64,000 nucleotides of DNA from CAZMNY01 sp964567745 (GTDB lineage: Bacteria; Planctomycetota; Planctomycetia; Pirellulales; Pirellulaceae), in contig CAZMNY010000012.1 in the NCBI GenBank assembly GCA_964567745.1, positions 1 to 64,000 on the forward strand, written 5' to 3'. Positions 34,366-43,447 of this stretch are shown here, in pieces. The number at the start of each line of letters is the position of its first letter. The first letter of the stretch is position 1. The notes beneath the pieces are model-generated. The model did no database searches, was not told the DNA's origin, and saw only the letters and a program-made list of their open reading frames with translations. A program made the translations under genes and the position numbers.

Positions 34366-34634
34366 GAGCGTTCCTTTGTTGTTTTCGTAAAGATTCTTCT
34401 TGTTCGTAAGCGTTGGGCTTCGCAAGAATCCAACGAATGTCGCCGGCGAGGCCGGTCGAATCGAAATTCTCGCTTATGATCGCGAACCAATGTAGATGTT
34501 CTAACTCCTGGTAGCGTCAAGCGACACCGAAATTGTAAGTCGCCAAGGTAATGACAGCAAGAATCGGAGACGCCGCAGCCAAGACGCCGCTGGTGGATCT
34601 CCCCGAGCGTCTCCCGCGGCCCTTTCTCGCACGC

Positions 34635-34850
34635 TCAACAAAGTGCGCCGGGCGGCGCTTGCTCATCCAGTCGCCTCTTGATCTCGCTCGCCATTGCTTG
34701 ACGGAGGCGAATTTTCTGGAAAAACGTTGTGCTTGACAATTGCTTCGCGAACTCGAGTTCAACTTCCTTTTGTATCGTCGGCAACGGAGCATCGCGGGCG
34801 TTATCGCAGCCGTTCGGAACGAAATGACCAACCTGTATTCGCGCCGACAC
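34635..34850 (-). CDS. small conserved protein ending A-P-P-G-A-L-C
   Basis: Predicted 71 residues from GTG 34850, with no clear ribosome site. The C-terminal half ('FFQKIRLRQAMASEIKRRLD' then E-Q-A-P-P-G-A-L-C) matches my memory of short planctomycete proteins ending in A-P-P-x-A-L-Y; function unknown. The basic amphipathic helix would suit membrane-surface or nucleic-acid contact. No Cys pair, no transmembrane segment. Confidence 0.45.
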   Translation of the reverse strand: MSARIQVGHFVPNGCDNARDAPLPTIQKEVELEFAKQLSSTTFFQKIRLRQAMASEIKRRLDEQAPPGALC

Positions 34851-35059
34851 TCATAATATTTGTTGCGGATTTCGGCCGCCCGCTACGGGCACGCGGCCGA
34901 TATGTGTTTTCGTGGCTCGTCTTTTCCTGTCAGACGAAGTTGGCCACGAAGAAGCGAGAAAAGGCACGAAAGTCGGGTAGAGGACGGCTCTTCCGGATGT
35001 ATCGTTATCCGCACCACAGTGGCATGAGTGCCTTGACTGCATTCGCCAATCTCGCTGTT

Positions 35060-36532
35060 TCAACTCAAGATTTCGTGAACGACTTTGCCGTGGACGTCGG
35101 TGAGTCGGTAGTCGCGGCCTTGGAATCGATAGGTAAATTGTTCGTGATCGAATCCAAGCTGGTGGAGCAACGTGGCGTGAAGGTCATGAACATGGACCTT
35201 CTCTTCGATGACGTTGAAACCGAGCTCATCGGTCTTGCCGTAGACGTGGCCTGGTTTGAATCCGCCGCCAGCCACCCACATGCTGAACGCGTCGATGTGG
35301 TGATCGCGGCCGGTAAGATCTTTTCGCTCTTCGCCCATCGGAGTTCGTCCAAATTCACCGCCCCAAATGACGATCGTGTCGTCGAGCAATCCCCGCTGCT
35401 TCAAGTCACGCACTAGCGCAGCGGCGGGAGGATCGACCTCTTTGCAGCGGTTTGCAATCGCCTCATCCAAGTTTTGATTTGGATTGCCGTGGTCGTCCCA
35501 GTCCGTGTGATAGAGCTGAACGAATCGGACGCCTTTTTCGACCAGTCGTCGGGCCAACAAACAGTTGTTGGCGAACGAATTGGCGCCGGTCTTGGCCCCG
35601 TAGCTCGTTAGCGTCTCACTCGACTCGCGACTCAAATCCATCAACTCCGGCGCGCTGCTCTGCATACGGTACGCCATCTCGTAGGCGTTTATTCGCGTTG
35701 TGATTTCCGGGTCGCCGGTCTGTTCGAGTCGGCGTTTGTTGAGCTTTCGTACGAGTTCGAAGAAGTCCCCCTGCTTGCGACCGGCAAAACCGTCAGGGCT
35801 GGTCAGATTGAGAATGGGATCACCCGTACCTCGAAAGGGAACGCCTTGATAGGAGGTCGGGAGAAAACCGCTTGACCAAAGTGCGTTTCCAGCTCGCGGT
35901 CCGCGCGGACCACTTTGCAAAACAACGAAGCCTGGCAAGTCCGTCGACTCGCTGCCCAAACCGTAAGTCGTCCACGAACCCATGCTCGGCCGACCGGGCG
36001 CGCCGAATCCAGTATTCATGAACAGCTTGGCTGGCCCGTGATTGAAGACGTCAGTCTTCAGTCCCCGCAATAGGCAAATCTCGTCCGCAACACCGCCCAA
36101 GCTTGGCAACAACTCACTCAGCTCTATGCCGCTCTTTCCGTGTCGCGAGAACTTTCGCTGCCCGCCAAGCAGTTTGGCTCCTTTCTTGATGAAGGCGAAA
36201 CTCTTTTCCTTCGGGAAGAACGAATCAGGCGCGGGCTTGCCGTGCATCTTCGTCAGTTCCGGTTTGTGATCGAACAGCTCCAGATGGCTGGGGCCTCCCG
36301 CCATAAAGAGAAAGATGACGTTTTTCGCTTTGGCCTCGTTCGGCGGTTTTCGAGGCGCCAGCGGACCTCGCAGTTCCTCCGAACCATGCGCATCCTGCCC
36401 AAGCAATTGGCTGATTGCGATCGATCCCACGCCGACACCGCATCCGCGGAGAAAATGACGCCTCGTTGTCCAAAGGTCAAAATCGAATTCGGCAGAGCCG
36501 AGTGCCTCTCGTTCGTGCTGATTGAGATTCAT
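35060..36532 (-). CDS. DUF1501 family Tat-exported protein
   Basis: Third DUF1501 protein in the window (490 residues) and the only one in the standard pair with a DUF1549/DUF1553 cytochrome, which ends 3 nt upstream. The N-terminus has a 20-residue acidic leader before the Tat motif (T-T-R-R-H-F-L-R, 22-29) and hydrophobic run, as in the long DUF1501 subtype. Blocks: 'FLFMAGGPSHLELFDHKP', 'GVRFVQLYHTDWDDHGNPN', 'VIWGGEFGRTPMGEE', 'GRDHHIDAFSMWVAGGGFKP', ending 'LTDVHGKVVHEIL', all typical. Probably a partner of the cytochrome at the cell surface. Confidence 0.94.
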   Translation of the reverse strand: MNLNQHEREALGSAEFDFDLWTTRRHFLRGCGVGVGSIAISQLLGQDAHGSEELRGPLAPRKPPNEAKAKNVIFLFMAGGPSHLELFDHKPELTKMHGKPAPDSFFPKEKSFAFIKKGAKLLGGQRKFSRHGKSGIELSELLPSLGGVADEICLLRGLKTDVFNHGPAKLFMNTGFGAPGRPSMGSWTTYGLGSESTDLPGFVVLQSGPRGPRAGNALWSSGFLPTSYQGVPFRGTGDPILNLTSPDGFAGRKQGDFFELVRKLNKRRLEQTGDPEITTRINAYEMAYRMQSSAPELMDLSRESSETLTSYGAKTGANSFANNCLLARRLVEKGVRFVQLYHTDWDDHGNPNQNLDEAIANRCKEVDPPAAALVRDLKQRGLLDDTIVIWGGEFGRTPMGEERKDLTGRDHHIDAFSMWVAGGGFKPGHVYGKTDELGFNVIEEKVHVHDLHATLLHQLGFDHEQFTYRFQGRDYRLTDVHGKVVHEILS

Positions 36533-36535
36533 TTC

Positions 36536-39500
36536 TTATTCTCGAGTGATAAACTCATCGGTATTCATGAGCCCTCGCGCGAGAGCCGTCCAGGCGGCTC
36601 CCAGCGGCAGAGACACGTCGTCAGACAAATTGGCCGGCGCGACTTTTTTCGCCGCGTCGGAATCCGCCTTGAACTGAGCCTGTTGATCGTTGAGAAATTC
36701 CGCGGCGATCGTAGCTTCAATGTCTGACGGGGGACGGCAATAGCAAAGCTGGAATGCGAGTTCGATGCGTTTCTTTTGTGCATCTGGATCTTTGGAAGAA
36801 ACCGACTGAAGGACTCGGCGCCCCAAGTTCTGTGCGAACTCGATAAACGACTTGTCGTTGGCAAGCGTCAACGATTGCAGAGGCGTGTTGGATCGAGGGC
36901 GGCGAGTGCAGGTCGACTGAAAATCTGGCGAATCAAACGTTGTCAGCATGGGATACGGTGCGCTCCGATAAAACTTGGTGTACATCGCTCGTCGAAATCG
37001 ATCCGGTCCGGTCTCGGTCGCCCAGTTCTTTTTCTGCTGAGTAAACGCGTACACGCCTTCCGGCTGGGGCGGGCGAACGCTTGGCCCGCCGATCTTGGGG
37101 TTGAGCCGTCCACTCGCCGAAAGCGCCGCATCGCGGATGATCTCGGCGTCAAACCGCAGGCGATTCTGACGTCCAAACAATCGATTGTCTGCATCTCTCT
37201 CGACGAGGTCGTTGCGGAAGTGAGAGGATTGACGGTAAGTCGCGGACATGACGATCGTCCGGTGAAGACGCTTCATTGACCAACCGCCTTCAATCAACTG
37301 CGCCGACAGCCAGTCGAGCAGCAAGGGATGGCTTGGCGGCGACCCTTGCGAGCCGAAGTCGTTCTCGGTCTCGACGATCCCTCGACCGAAAAATCGCATC
37401 CATATTCGATTGACCGTCACTCGCGGCGTGAGCGGATTCGAAGGGCTGACCAGCCACTTTGCGAGATCGAGACGATTTGGGTCCGTCGAATCATTCGAGA
37501 GCGGCGGCAGGACATCGGGCGTGTCCGCATGAAGTGGCCCGAGCGTCTTGTCGTGCCGCAGGAAGTCGCCTCGAATGTGAAGAAATGTCTCTCGCGGCTT
37601 TGCCAGCTCACGAAGGATCATCGAAGTCCCGACCGTTCCATAACCGAGTTGTTTGCGAGCTTTGGCGACGGCCGCGCGAGCTTTGGCAAGTTGCGTATCT
37701 TGCTTGGCGAACTCAGCTGTCAGCTTTTGCTTTTGCTCTTTGGTTCGCTTCTCACTCGCCGTTTGGATCGCGTCGACAAGTTGCGAATCGTAATTCGGCG
37801 GCGGCGGAAAGGGTGATTGATCGATTGCGAAACGCCCAATGTTGTAGAACGCGTTCACTTCGTGCCGAAGTACGAGTCGCAGAGGCTTGTCGGCGGACGG
37901 CGAGAGCGGCTTCTCCAAAACAAAAGAGGCGGAGTGCTCCGCGTTCATCTTGGTTCCCTTTGGCGTTCCCTTGCCGACGTTGATCGCCCATCCTGTGGAG
38001 GCGTCGTCGTCGAGCACCTTCTCGATCGGGAAACCAGGCTGAGCGTGGGACGCTTGCGCACGGGCGAAAGCGATTTGATGTTCGCCTTGCCAGAGTTCCA
38101 GTCGCGACAATACGAAATTTCCGTTTCCTGCGAGGCCGGGCCCATTTTTGGGTAGCGAGTCGTGAGGCAAGACTCGCATTCGCAGAGCAGCGACGGAGGC
38201 CGTCGTGGCCAATTCGACGGAATAAACTTCCTTGGTCGCCCCCTTGCTGGCGAGCAACGAGCCATCGTCGAGCAGAGTCGTTTTCGATCCGCCCTCTGCC
38301 TTGATGTTCTGAAGCGTCACGCCCTCCCATTTGGGAATCGCTGCCTTTCCGATCTTCTTTGACTGCGACTTGACCCAAGCCTTCTCTCTTTCGCCTTTCG
38401 ATTTGTCGAGTTTGGCAACATGATCCTTCGCTTGTTCGAGCGCGGCAAGATGCTGAGACGAAGGAGTCGCAAACAACTCGTTCTCGGCCACTCGAACTGT
38501 CGGACCCGTGTTGTTGCGGTCTTGTCCGTGATTGAAAAACGCGAACAGCTCGTAAAACTCTTTTTGCGAGAAGGGATCGAACTTGTGGTTGTGACATTGC
38601 GCGCAGCCCGTTGTGAGGCCGAGCCAGACAGCGCCCGTCGTGTTCACGCGATCGACAACCGCTTCATTGCGAAACTGCTCGGGGTCGGTTCCCCCCTCCT
38701 GATTGATCAGCGTGTTTCGGTGAAAGCCCGTTGCCAATAGTTGCAGCTTGGTAGGATTCTCAAGGAGATCGCCAGCCAACTGTTCAATGGTAAACTGATC
38801 AAACGGCATGTCGTCGCGAATCGCTCGGATCACCCAATCGCGATAGGGCCACATGACGCGATCGCCGTCGATGGTGTATCCGTTCGAGTCCGCGAAGCGA
38901 GCTTGGTCGAGCCAGTGACGCGCCCATCGTTCCGCATAGTGATCCGACGCGAGCAGCTCGTCCACCATCTGAGCCGTACCAGCATCCACGTCGCGCTGCA
39001 TGAGTGCCAGGTATTTGGCGGTGGCTTCGGCGGTTGGCAAGAGGCCGATCAGGTCGATATGAATTCGCTTGATAATCGTGCGCTGGTCCGCGAGAGGCGA
39101 TGCTGCGATCGACTGAGCTTCGAGCTTGGCCAGTACGAAGCGATCGATCGGATTTCGCACCCAGGCGCTGTTTCGGACTTCGGGCGGTTCCGGTTTCGTC
39201 ACTGGCAAGAACGCCCAATGCTCGTCAAACGGCGCGCCCTCTCGAATCCAACGCGTCATCAAGTCAATTTCGTGTTTGCTGAGCTTCTTCTTGGTGGAAG
39301 GCGGAGGCATGCGCAGTTCGTCGTCGCTCTCATTGATTCGCTCGATCAGCGACGAGTCGTCCGGGCGATTGGGAATGACCGCAGCAGCTCCATCTCGATT
39401 CGCGATTGCGTCATCGCGTCGATCGAGGCGCAACTCGGCTTCGCGTGAATCGGCATCCGGCCCATGACATTGAAAACACTTATCGGACAGGATTGGCCGA

Positions 39501-39634
39501 ATGTCGCGGTTGAAATCAATCGCATCCGCAGCGACGACGTCGGCGGCGTGGCTCAGCACGATGGCGACAACGGCGGTGCAGATGGCGACGAGGTAAGTGC
39601 ATTGCGGAGCGCGTTGGTTTGGTGAGGCCATCAT
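36536..39634 (-). CDS. PSCyt1-DUF1549-DUF1553 c-type cytochrome
   Basis: Large exported haem protein (1032 residues from ATG 39634; an upstream in-frame start only adds an unlikely leader). Signal peptide to about 37; PSCyt1 haem site C53-F-Q-C56-H57 in 'RPILSDKCFQCHGPD'; DUF1549 (about 140-360, 'RIHIDLIGLLPT', 'YAERWARHWLDQARFADSNG') closing with a second C-A-Q-C-H-N-H site; a variable middle of about 250 residues with a discoidin-like beta segment and a short Lys/Gln coiled coil; DUF1553 (about 715-1020, 'TPRVTVNRIWMRFFGRGIV', 'RSNTPLQSLTLAND'). Upstream of, and almost touching, its DUF1501 partner. Function unknown; polymer-degradation-linked electron transfer is the usual guess. Confidence 0.94.
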   Translation of the reverse strand: MMASPNQRAPQCTYLVAICTAVVAIVLSHAADVVAADAIDFNRDIRPILSDKCFQCHGPDADSREAELRLDRRDDAIANRDGAAAVIPNRPDDSSLIERINESDDELRMPPPSTKKKLSKHEIDLMTRWIREGAPFDEHWAFLPVTKPEPPEVRNSAWVRNPIDRFVLAKLEAQSIAASPLADQRTIIKRIHIDLIGLLPTAEATAKYLALMQRDVDAGTAQMVDELLASDHYAERWARHWLDQARFADSNGYTIDGDRVMWPYRDWVIRAIRDDMPFDQFTIEQLAGDLLENPTKLQLLATGFHRNTLINQEGGTDPEQFRNEAVVDRVNTTGAVWLGLTTGCAQCHNHKFDPFSQKEFYELFAFFNHGQDRNNTGPTVRVAENELFATPSSQHLAALEQAKDHVAKLDKSKGEREKAWVKSQSKKIGKAAIPKWEGVTLQNIKAEGGSKTTLLDDGSLLASKGATKEVYSVELATTASVAALRMRVLPHDSLPKNGPGLAGNGNFVLSRLELWQGEHQIAFARAQASHAQPGFPIEKVLDDDASTGWAINVGKGTPKGTKMNAEHSASFVLEKPLSPSADKPLRLVLRHEVNAFYNIGRFAIDQSPFPPPPNYDSQLVDAIQTASEKRTKEQKQKLTAEFAKQDTQLAKARAAVAKARKQLGYGTVGTSMILRELAKPRETFLHIRGDFLRHDKTLGPLHADTPDVLPPLSNDSTDPNRLDLAKWLVSPSNPLTPRVTVNRIWMRFFGRGIVETENDFGSQGSPPSHPLLLDWLSAQLIEGGWSMKRLHRTIVMSATYRQSSHFRNDLVERDADNRLFGRQNRLRFDAEIIRDAALSASGRLNPKIGGPSVRPPQPEGVYAFTQQKKNWATETGPDRFRRAMYTKFYRSAPYPMLTTFDSPDFQSTCTRRPRSNTPLQSLTLANDKSFIEFAQNLGRRVLQSVSSKDPDAQKKRIELAFQLCYCRPPSDIEATIAAEFLNDQQAQFKADSDAAKKVAPANLSDDVSLPLGAAWTALARGLMNTDEFITRE

Positions 39635-39945
39635 TAAGCTAATGTCAATGCGGTGGGTTGGGGCGGGACGTCTATTGTCTTCCTCTGGGCCCGGTTCGTC
39701 AAATCTTGAGCGTGTGAGCGTCTCGTTCGCGTATTGTGGCCAGGCCAAGAGCTGGATCCCGCAGTGAGTTCGAGGTCAACATTGACAATGGGGGGGCAGA
39801 GGGCTTCTGTCCTGCCTAAACCAAGTCCGCTGTGAACCTCGGGCAAGATGTGTAAGATATCAAGACGTTTTCGGCGCTCGATGCGCCCCTGATGACGACG
39901 ACCCTGATGACGACGACCTCGATGCGATACGGACAGCACGATTAA
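39635..39945. other. divergent intergenic region with 15-bp tandem repeat
   Basis: Separates the cytochrome operon from the channel gene and must hold both promoters. CCCTGATGACGACGA occurs twice in tandem (39887-39901, 39902-39916) about 30 bp upstream of the channel start. No gene. Confidence 0.55.
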
Positions 39946-40734
39946 ATGGATGCGATCCTCTCCGAGTTGACAACAGTTCTTCATGAAAGCCTCGCTGAGT
40001 TTGTGGGGACATTTATTCTGCTCTTGCTCGGTAACGGAGTTGTCGCCAACGTCGTTTTGTCAGGCACGAAAGGGCACGGGGGCGGTTGGCTAGTCATCTG
40101 TGCAGGCTGGGGGTTCTCGGTCTTTACCGCAGTCGCATGTGTCGCCGAGTACAGTGGCGCTCATCTCAATCCCGCCGTTACCATCGGACTTGCTGCGGCC
40201 GGTAGCGATCCCGACCTTACGGCGCTCAAGGTGACCGGATTCATTGTCGCGCAAATGGGAGGCGCGATGCTCGGGGCGGCTTTGGTCTATTTTTTCTACA
40301 TGCCCTACTACAACGCGACAAAAGATCCGTCGGCCAAATTGGCGACCTTTTGTACGGCGCCGAACATTCGTTCTTTCCCGAACGCGTTTATCAGTGAAGT
40401 GTTGGCTACGTTTGTGTTGGTCTTCGCTGCGATCATGATGGCCGGCGCATCGTTTACCGTCGCTGGCGCTGCGGCCCCAACCAAAGTTGGCCTGGGGTCA
40501 GTTGGCGCGATTCCGATCGGTTTGGTTGTGTTCACCATCGGGATGTGCCTGGGCGGCACAAGCGGCTACGCCATCAATCCGGCACGCGACCTCGGCCCTA
40601 GGATCGTTCACGCAATACTGCCTATTCCGAACAAGCGCGACAGCGATTGGAAATACGCCCCGATTCCCGTGTTTGGGCCGATCGTTGGCGGCGTGTTGGC
40701 GGCATGCGTCTCGGCACTCTTCAAAGCCATGTAG
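39946..40734 (+). CDS. MIP-family channel, glycerol-facilitator type
   Basis: Inner-membrane aquaglyceroporin of 262 residues with six predicted helices and two NPA half-helices: N75-P-A in 'SGAHLNPAVT' and N211-P-A-R-D in 'GYAINPARDLGPR'. The aspartate after the second NPA-R and the glycine-rich 'MCLGGTSGYA' approach favour the GlpF branch over water-selective aquaporins. Start ATG 39946; no strong ribosome site visible. No glycerol kinase or regulator is adjacent, so the physiological solute (glycerol, urea, other small polyol) is open. Convergent with the beta-helix gene. Confidence 0.92.
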   Translation: MDAILSELTTVLHESLAEFVGTFILLLLGNGVVANVVLSGTKGHGGGWLVICAGWGFSVFTAVACVAEYSGAHLNPAVTIGLAAAGSDPDLTALKVTGFIVAQMGGAMLGAALVYFFYMPYYNATKDPSAKLATFCTAPNIRSFPNAFISEVLATFVLVFAAIMMAGASFTVAGAAAPTKVGLGSVGAIPIGLVVFTIGMCLGGTSGYAINPARDLGPRIVHAILPIPNKRDSDWKYAPIPVFGPIVGGVLAACVSALFKAM

Positions 40735-40764
40735 ATTCGCTCCGCTCTTCTGAGCCTGCCGCCC

Positions 40765-42105
40765 CTATTCTCGCTGGTCAATCACTTCCGTTGCGAAGCC
40801 TTCGACCTTGTTGTCCTTGAGCTGCACTTTGCCGGCGACCTTGGCGATCCTCAAGGCGGTTCGATTCATTGGAGCTCGCGTTTCGCGAATCGAGTTGCCG
40901 ACGATGACGACGTCCTTCGTGTTGCCCTGAATGTCGATCGCGATTCCATCTTCGCCGCCGCTGTTCACGATCGTGTTGTTTTCGATCAGATTGCGGTTCG
41001 CCCAAAAGTCGGCGCCGCGGGAATCGTTGCGAAACAGAATCCCGACTTTGCCGCTGTCGAGAATCTCATTGCGCCGCATCACGTTGTCGGTGTCGCAGTG
41101 ACCGATCGAAATCCCGTAGCTTTGATTGCCGTGAATCTTGTTGCCTTCCGCCAGCCCGTACCTCACGCCCCAGCACCAGAAGAGCCCAAGCTGGTTTCGG
41201 TGCAGTCGGCAATTGCGTATCGCCGGTCGTTGCGAGCCCGAACCTGGGTGAACGCCTAAGTTGGCATTGTCGTGACTGTAGCAACCGTCGACGACAACGT
41301 CGTGGCAAACCTGGAAACTGATTCCATCGCCGTTGAAGTTTCGAGTCGTCACGTTTTTCATCGTGTAGCGATTGCAGTCTTGCAGAAAAATGCAGCCGCC
41401 ATAGTTGCCATTTAGATTGGCGTTGTTCTTTTTGTTGCCGTCGATGGTCAAGTTTTCAATGACGACATCCGACGTGTTTTCACTCGTGAGCAGAGGAAAC
41501 AAGGACGCGCACGCTGGAGTGCCGCTAAGCCACAAGTTTTTTCGCAGTCCGTCGTTGATCTTGTAACGCTTCCCGGACTTGGCGACCAACGTCCGTTTGA
41601 TCACCGTGTTGGCACCGCTGTGCGGGTCTTTGGCTGTGAGCAAAACGCCGTCGCCGACGCGAAAATCGCCCGTCTTCTCAAGCGTGATCTCCTGGTCGTA
41701 CCAGTCGGAATCGGCAGCGAGCTTGATCTTTTCCGACGGCCCCTTCGTCAACACCGAATCAGCTCCACTGCCTAGTAGTCGAATCCGAGACGGCAGAAAT
41801 ACTGAATTGCGCAGCGTGTAGACTCCGGGCAGAATCTTGACTGTCCCGCTGCCAAGCCGGGCGACGTAATCGATCGCCGCTTGAATAACCCGGTCGCTCG
41901 AACCGACGAGATCTGCTTTCTCGCCTCCGACGGTGACCGTGAGTCGTTCATCCCAGTTGGGTTCGAAGCGATGATCACCATCCGTCGCACGAGGACGAGT
42001 TACCTTGGGCAAATCGTCAGCTCGTCCCGAAGCAGCGAGTGATGTCGCGATCGTTCCAGCACTCGACGCGAGAAATAGACGACGATCCAATTGTCCGGCT
42101 GACAT
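40765..42105 (-). CDS. Tat-exported right-handed beta-helix protein
   Basis: Pectate-lyase-like parallel beta-helix of 446 residues from ATG 42105, which has AAGGAG 9 nt upstream. N-terminal Tat-like motif D-R-R-L-F-L-A-S-S-A-G. An N-terminal pectate-lyase-3-like segment ('VIQAAIDYVARLGSGTVKIL', 'PGVYTLRNSVFLPSRIRLLG') is followed by many beta-helix rungs with the N-x-[IV] ladder ('VVIENLTIDGN', 'NRYTMKNVTTRNFNGDG', 'NNTIVNSGGEDG'). Catalytic Arg/Asp of true polysaccharide lyases could not be located with confidence, so carbohydrate binding, epimerisation or cleavage are all possible. Confidence 0.87.
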   Translation of the reverse strand: MSAGQLDRRLFLASSAGTIATSLAASGRADDLPKVTRPRATDGDHRFEPNWDERLTVTVGGEKADLVGSSDRVIQAAIDYVARLGSGTVKILPGVYTLRNSVFLPSRIRLLGSGADSVLTKGPSEKIKLAADSDWYDQEITLEKTGDFRVGDGVLLTAKDPHSGANTVIKRTLVAKSGKRYKINDGLRKNLWLSGTPACASLFPLLTSENTSDVVIENLTIDGNKKNNANLNGNYGGCIFLQDCNRYTMKNVTTRNFNGDGISFQVCHDVVVDGCYSHDNANLGVHPGSGSQRPAIRNCRLHRNQLGLFWCWGVRYGLAEGNKIHGNQSYGISIGHCDTDNVMRRNEILDSGKVGILFRNDSRGADFWANRNLIENNTIVNSGGEDGIAIDIQGNTKDVVIVGNSIRETRAPMNRTALRIAKVAGKVQLKDNKVEGFATEVIDQRE

Positions 42106-42454
42106 GGACGGCTCCTTCAGTTGATCGGACGAATCGTTGCAGCGAGAGGCGCAACAAGCGAGTTTTCTTATGCGAGAAGTATTGTAGCGTCTTCGGTTCG
42201 TCGTTTCGTCCATTTTCTCTTCTCAAACTTGTACCGATTCGGATAGACGTCGATCGTTCGCCTTCCAACGCGTGGCCATGACTGAAACACGATGCGCCGC
42301 TTGTTGCAAACAGGTGGCCACTTGCTACGATGCCAGTCACCCCCCTGCCCTTGAATCACGCTGCCCTTGAATCACGCCCGCGAATCAAAAGGCCTTGAAA
42401 CAGCAGCAACGACGATGATTCAACACGCCATCCTCAACACTGTGAGCCACAATC
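42106..42454. other. divergent intergenic region with 16-bp tandem repeat
   Basis: Promoter region of the beta-helix and deacetylase genes. CTGCCCTTGAATCACG occurs twice in direct tandem (42345-42360, 42361-42376), and a TTGCTACGATG motif at 42322-42332 resembles the -10 elements noted elsewhere. No gene recognised. Confidence 0.5.
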
Positions 42455-43369
42455 ATGCGAAGCCAACACGTGTTCCTTTGCCTTGCTCTCTGTCTTATTT
42501 CCTCGATCGTGTTCGCTCAAGGTGAAGAAAAGAAGGACGACGGCAAGCTGCGAGTCATCTGCTTTGGGGCCCACCCGGATGACGCGGAGTATAAGAGTGG
42601 CGGCACAGCGGCGTTGTGGGCCGCGCAAGGTCACCATGTCAAATTGGTTTCCGTAACGAATGGTGATATTGGCCACTGGCGAATGGCTGGCGGTCCGCTG
42701 GCAAAACGCCGCACGGCGGAGTCGGCCGAAGTAGCCAAGCGACTCGGCGTGGTCTCGCGAGTATTGGACATTCACGATGGCGAGCTGATGCCGACGTTAG
42801 AGAATCGGCAAACGATTACCCGGCTGATTCGCCAGTGGAACGCCGATATCGTTATCGCTCACCGCCCGTGGGACTATCACCCGGATCACCGTTATGTCGG
42901 AGTCCTTGTTCAAGACGCCGCGTTCATGGTGACCGTGCCCTTCTTCTGCCCCGACACGCCCCCGCTGAAAAAGAACCCCGTCTTTCTCTATTCCAGTGAT
43001 CGATTCAAGAAGCCGTACCCGTTCGATGCCGACATTGCCGTTTCACTGGACGAAGTCATGAACAAGAAGGTCTATGCCCTGTCGGCGCTCGAATCTCAAG
43101 CTTTCGAAGGCGGTGCCTTGGGCAGCGCCGAACGAATGGCGCAGGTCCCGCCCGCGTCACAACCAAAACTGCGCCTCGAATGGCTCACCGAACGCTGGCA
43201 ACGACGACAAGCCAATGAAGCCAAGCAGTCTCGCAACGCTCTGCTGAAGTGGTACGGCGACAAAGGCCGCGACGTCAAATATGCCGAAGCGTTCGAGATC
43301 TGCGAATACGGTCGTCAGCCAAGCGACAGCGAGATTCGCAAACTGTTTCCGTTCCTGCCCAAGCAGTGA
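42455..43369 (+). CDS. secreted PIG-L (LmbE-like) deacetylase
   Basis: Zinc-dependent GlcNAc-type deacetylase family, 304 residues, with an N-terminal signal peptide (1-21, cleavage after F-A-Q region). Zinc/catalytic motif A-H-P-D-D-A-E at 39-45 and the second site H142-P-D-H145 are intact. 'TNGDIGHWRMAGG' and 'RRTAESAEVAKRLGV' are standard. Family members remove N-acetyl groups from GlcNAc-linked substrates; an exported form suggests action on polysaccharide-derived amino sugars, which is inference. Convergent with the aldolase gene. Confidence 0.9.
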   Translation: MRSQHVFLCLALCLISSIVFAQGEEKKDDGKLRVICFGAHPDDAEYKSGGTAALWAAQGHHVKLVSVTNGDIGHWRMAGGPLAKRRTAESAEVAKRLGVVSRVLDIHDGELMPTLENRQTITRLIRQWNADIVIAHRPWDYHPDHRYVGVLVQDAAFMVTVPFFCPDTPPLKKNPVFLYSSDRFKKPYPFDADIAVSLDEVMNKKVYALSALESQAFEGGALGSAERMAQVPPASQPKLRLEWLTERWQRRQANEAKQSRNALLKWYGDKGRDVKYAEAFEICEYGRQPSDSEIRKLFPFLPKQ

Positions 43370-43413
43370 AGCGGTGTGCAGAGTTGATGTCGGCTAGCCA
43401 ATAGTCTTGTTCA

Positions 43414-43435
43414 CCGAACGAGCAAGCTCGTTCGG
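43414..43435. terminator. hairpin between convergent genes
   Basis: Perfect 10-bp stem CCGAACGAGC/GCTCGTTCGG with a 2-nt AA centre, placed between two converging stop codons. No U-run on either side, so it may act as a weak bidirectional terminator or only protect 3' ends. Confidence 0.45.
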
Positions 43436-43447
43436 GTCTGGCTCAAC

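Noticed and set aside
34694..35416. 240-codon plus-strand frame
   Set aside because: Mostly antisense to the DUF1501 gene; the remaining part has no plausible start.
37752..38597. 281-codon minus-strand frame
   Set aside because: Alternative frame inside the DUF1549/DUF1553 cytochrome; Arg/Ser-rich shadow translation.
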